NCBI GenBank assembly: GCA_023389005.1
Contig: JAEWFE010000212.1
Coordinates: forward strand, 1 to 8,733
Reading direction: 5' to 3'
From: Bacillota bacterium
GTDB lineage: Bacteria; Bacillota; Bacilli; Lactobacillales; Enterococcaceae
DNA: 8,733 nt
A program made the translations under genes and the position numbers. The notes below the pieces were generated by a model, which was not told where the DNA came from, ran no database searches, and was given only the letters and a program-made list of their open reading frames with translations. Shown in pieces: positions 7,345 to 8,733 of the stretch (its first letter is position 1; each line of letters starts with the position of its first letter).

Positions 7345-7439
7345 TTTTCATCACTTATTGGGTGAAAAGTTAAAATTTGTTAATCCGTTGATACTACAAT
7401 GATTGTAGGACTCAAGGGGAAATGTATGAATTATTCAGG

Positions 7440-7444
7440 TTCCT
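7440..7444. repeat. Right target-site duplication of the right IS
   Basis: TTCCT directly follows the IS terminus at 7439 and matches 5760-5764. The sequence from 7445 to 7559 was next to the lanthipeptide promoter region before the insertion. It holds no gene that I can support. Confidence 0.8.
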
Positions 7445-7553
7445 TTTATTAACAACTCCATCATATACTTCTAACCAGACATACTAAATAACTCAAAAGC
7501 ATTGAAGTAAAGCAACTCAAAAATTAACCACATATAATGAATGAAATAAACAA

Positions 7554-7612
7554 TAAAATAATCCGAATATCAACCTAGATTATCATTCAAATCAGTGTTG
7601 AACATTCGGATT
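7554..7612 (-). terminator. Terminator of thrS
   Basis: On the minus strand AATCCGAATGTTCAAC (7612-7597) pairs with GTTGATATTCGGATT (7574-7560): nine base pairs, a small bulge, then five more, around a 22-nt loop. ATTTTATTG follows. It lies about 60 nt after the thrS stop. It shares its arm sequence with the hairpin at 24-76, although the loops differ. Confidence 0.65.
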
Positions 7613-7671
7613 GTTTTAATTGATTTTTATAATAGACTATGAGATAGCTCAATCTTTATCATTTTCTTCTA

Positions 7672-8733
7672 CTATTTACGGCTGTAGTTCTTCACGTCAG
7701 CAACCATGGCATCGATAAACATGTCTAGTAATTCTACATGTGTTTCTTTGCTACCATAGCGACGGATATTGACGGTGCCTTCTTCCACTTCTTTATCCCC
7801 AACGACGATTTGATAAGGGATTTTTTGCGTTTGAGAAGCACGAATCTTGTAACTCATTTTTTCGTTACGATCATCCACTTCGACACGTAATCCTTTTTCT
7901 TGTAATCGACGTTTGATTTCATATGCGTAATCACTATGCGCATCCACAGACACAGGAATAATGGTTGCTTGAATTGGCGCTAACCATGTTGGGAAAGCAC
8001 CTTTATACACTTCTGTTAAGTAAGCGACAAAACGTTCCATAGTTGAGACGATTCCTCGGTGAATAACGACTGGGCGATGGGTATTTTCGCCATCTTCACC
8101 CACATAAGTTAAATCAAAACGTTCCGGTAATAAGAAGTCTAATTGGATAGTAGATAGTGTTTCTTCCATACCTAGTGCTGTTTTTACTTGGACGTCTAGT
8201 TTAGGACCGTAGAATGCAGCTTCTCCTTCTGCTTCAAAGTATTCTAAGCCTAATTCATCCATCGCAGCTTTTAACATGGTTTGGGCATTTTCCCACATAG
8301 CATCATCATCAAAGTACTTATGTGTGTTATTAGGATCACGATAACTTAGACGGAAACGATAATCATCAATACCAAAATCATGGTAAACGGAAGTCATTAA
8401 GTCTAAAGTACGTTTGAATTCATCTTTAATTTGATCTGGACGCACAAATGTATGTCCATCATTTAAAGTCATTTCACGCACACGTTGTAAACCAGATAAA
8501 GCACCTGATTTTTCATAACGATGCATCATTCCTAATTCAGCAATACGAATTGGTAACTCGCGGTAGGAATGGATGTCATTTTTATAGACCATCATGTGGT
8601 GCGGACAGTTCATTGGGCGTAATACCAACATTTCGCCATCGCCCATATCCATTGGTGGGAACATATCTTCATGGTAGTGATCCCAGTGGCCAGAAGTCTT
8701 ATAAAGGTTCACATCAGCCATCACTGGAGTATA
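7672..8733 (-). CDS. thrS: Threonyl-tRNA synthetase, C-terminal part
   Basis: This cytosolic enzyme charges tRNA-Thr with threonine. The frame is open to the window edge (first codons Tyr-Thr-Pro-Val), so the true start lies to the right. 353 residues are present out of about 645 usual for the family; the TGS and editing domains and the class II motif 1 region are outside. Counting from the GTG at 8724, the catalytic core shows YKTSGHWDHY (8-17), zinc ligands Cys40 (RPMNCPHHM), His91 (NDGHTFV) and His222 (VIHRGIVSTMERF), and motif 2 around HRYEKSGALSGLQRVRE (68-84). The C-terminal anticodon-binding domain starts near WLAPIQATIIPV and ends in NYSRK. The Cys-to-His spacing of 51 equals that of the E. 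coli enzyme. This is chromosomal housekeeping DNA, less AT-rich in appearance than the neighbouring operon, and anchors the locus in the chromosome. Confidence 0.97.
   Translation of the reverse strand, partial: YTPVMADVNLYKTSGHWDHYHEDMFPPMDMGDGEMLVLRPMNCPHHMMVYKNDIHSYRELPIRIAELGMMHRYEKSGALSGLQRVREMTLNDGHTFVRPDQIKDEFKRTLDLMTSVYHDFGIDDYRFRLSYRDPNNTHKYFDDDAMWENAQTMLKAAMDELGLEYFEAEGEAAFYGPKLDVQVKTALGMEETLSTIQLDFLLPERFDLTYVGEDGENTHRPVVIHRGIVSTMERFVAYLTEVYKGAFPTWLAPIQATIIPVSVDAHSDYAYEIKRRLQEKGLRVEVDDRNEKMSYKIRASQTQKIPYQIVVGDKEVEEGTVNIRRYGSKETHVELLDMFIDAMVADVKNYSRK

Larger units (their letters stand above)
5765..7439 (-). mobile_element. IS1380-family insertion sequence, complete ends
   Basis: This 1,675-bp element has the usual size for the IS1380 family. 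Reading on the minus strand, the left terminal repeat is CCTGAATAATTCATAC (7439-7424). The right terminal repeat, read inward on the + strand from 5765, is CCCGAATAATTCATAG; the two match at 14 of 16 positions. The duplication TTCCT flanks both ends. The transposase (5982-7284) is followed by a ~217-bp 3' non-coding tail that contains CTAACGGGTGGAGTCTGCC, conserved in the left remnant. A 155-bp 5' region carries an inverted repeat over the transposase RBS. Ends and duplication are intact but the transposase is frameshifted, so movement would need a transposase in trans or frame correction. It lies 123 bp upstream of the precursor ATG, outside the operon promoter. Confidence 0.93.

Noticed and set aside
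158..7439. A functional composite transposon carrying the lanthipeptide operon.
   Set aside because: The left element lacks its outer end, both transposases are frameshifted, the elements have diverged, and the target duplication encloses only the right element.
5728..7480. An 18-codon minus-strand ORF (starting MMELLIKG) that appears when the right IS is removed in silico.
   Set aside because: It has no clear RBS and no Ser/Thr-Cys pattern; AT-rich DNA gives such ORFs by chance.
1..8733. CRISPR array, tRNA or rRNA genes.
   Set aside because: I saw no regularly spaced repeats and no tRNA or rRNA-like sequence on either strand.

Overview
The window is AT-rich Firmicutes DNA, most likely from the Lactobacillales. 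The evidence is low-G+C codon use, strong AGGAGG-type ribosome binding sites, a Firmicutes-like threonyl-tRNA synthetase and IS1380-family insertion sequences. The exact genus cannot be fixed from the sequence.

Layout, left to right. Positions 24-90 hold a rho-independent terminator reading rightwards, presumably for a gene outside the window. Positions 158-1456 are a 5'-truncated, frameshifted IS1380-family element on the + strand. Positions 1457-1604 hold no recognisable gene. Positions 1605-5641 hold a compact minus-strand lanthipeptide operon. Positions 5765-7439 are a second IS1380-family element on the minus strand, 1,675 bp, complete with both terminal repeats and a 5-bp target duplication (TTCCT), but with a frameshifted transposase. 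Positions 7672-8733 are the C-terminal part of thrS on the minus strand, followed by its terminator.

The operon is the main point of interest. Transcription should start at a near-consensus promoter (TTGACA, 17 bp, TTTAAT with an extended -10 TG). The first gene is a 32-codon ORF at 5641-5543 whose product has a class III/IV-like leader motif (LLELEEL) and a Cys/Thr/Ser-rich tail (CIFTCTYTSS); it is my candidate precursor. A 123-nt gap with two stem-loops follows. The next gene encodes an 852-residue lyase-kinase-cyclase lanthipeptide synthetase that keeps all three cyclase zinc ligands, which is the class IV (LanL) signature. The third gene, 35 bp further on, encodes a 12-helix MFS transporter that probably exports the product. 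No leader protease, ABC transporter or dedicated immunity gene is visible.

The operon lies between two inverted IS1380-type elements, so it resembles a composite transposon. However, the two elements have diverged from each other, the left one has lost about 374 bp of its 5' end, and the right one has its own tight target duplication. Independent insertions therefore explain the arrangement better. Removing the right element puts the operon about 350 bp downstream of thrS, in the same direction.
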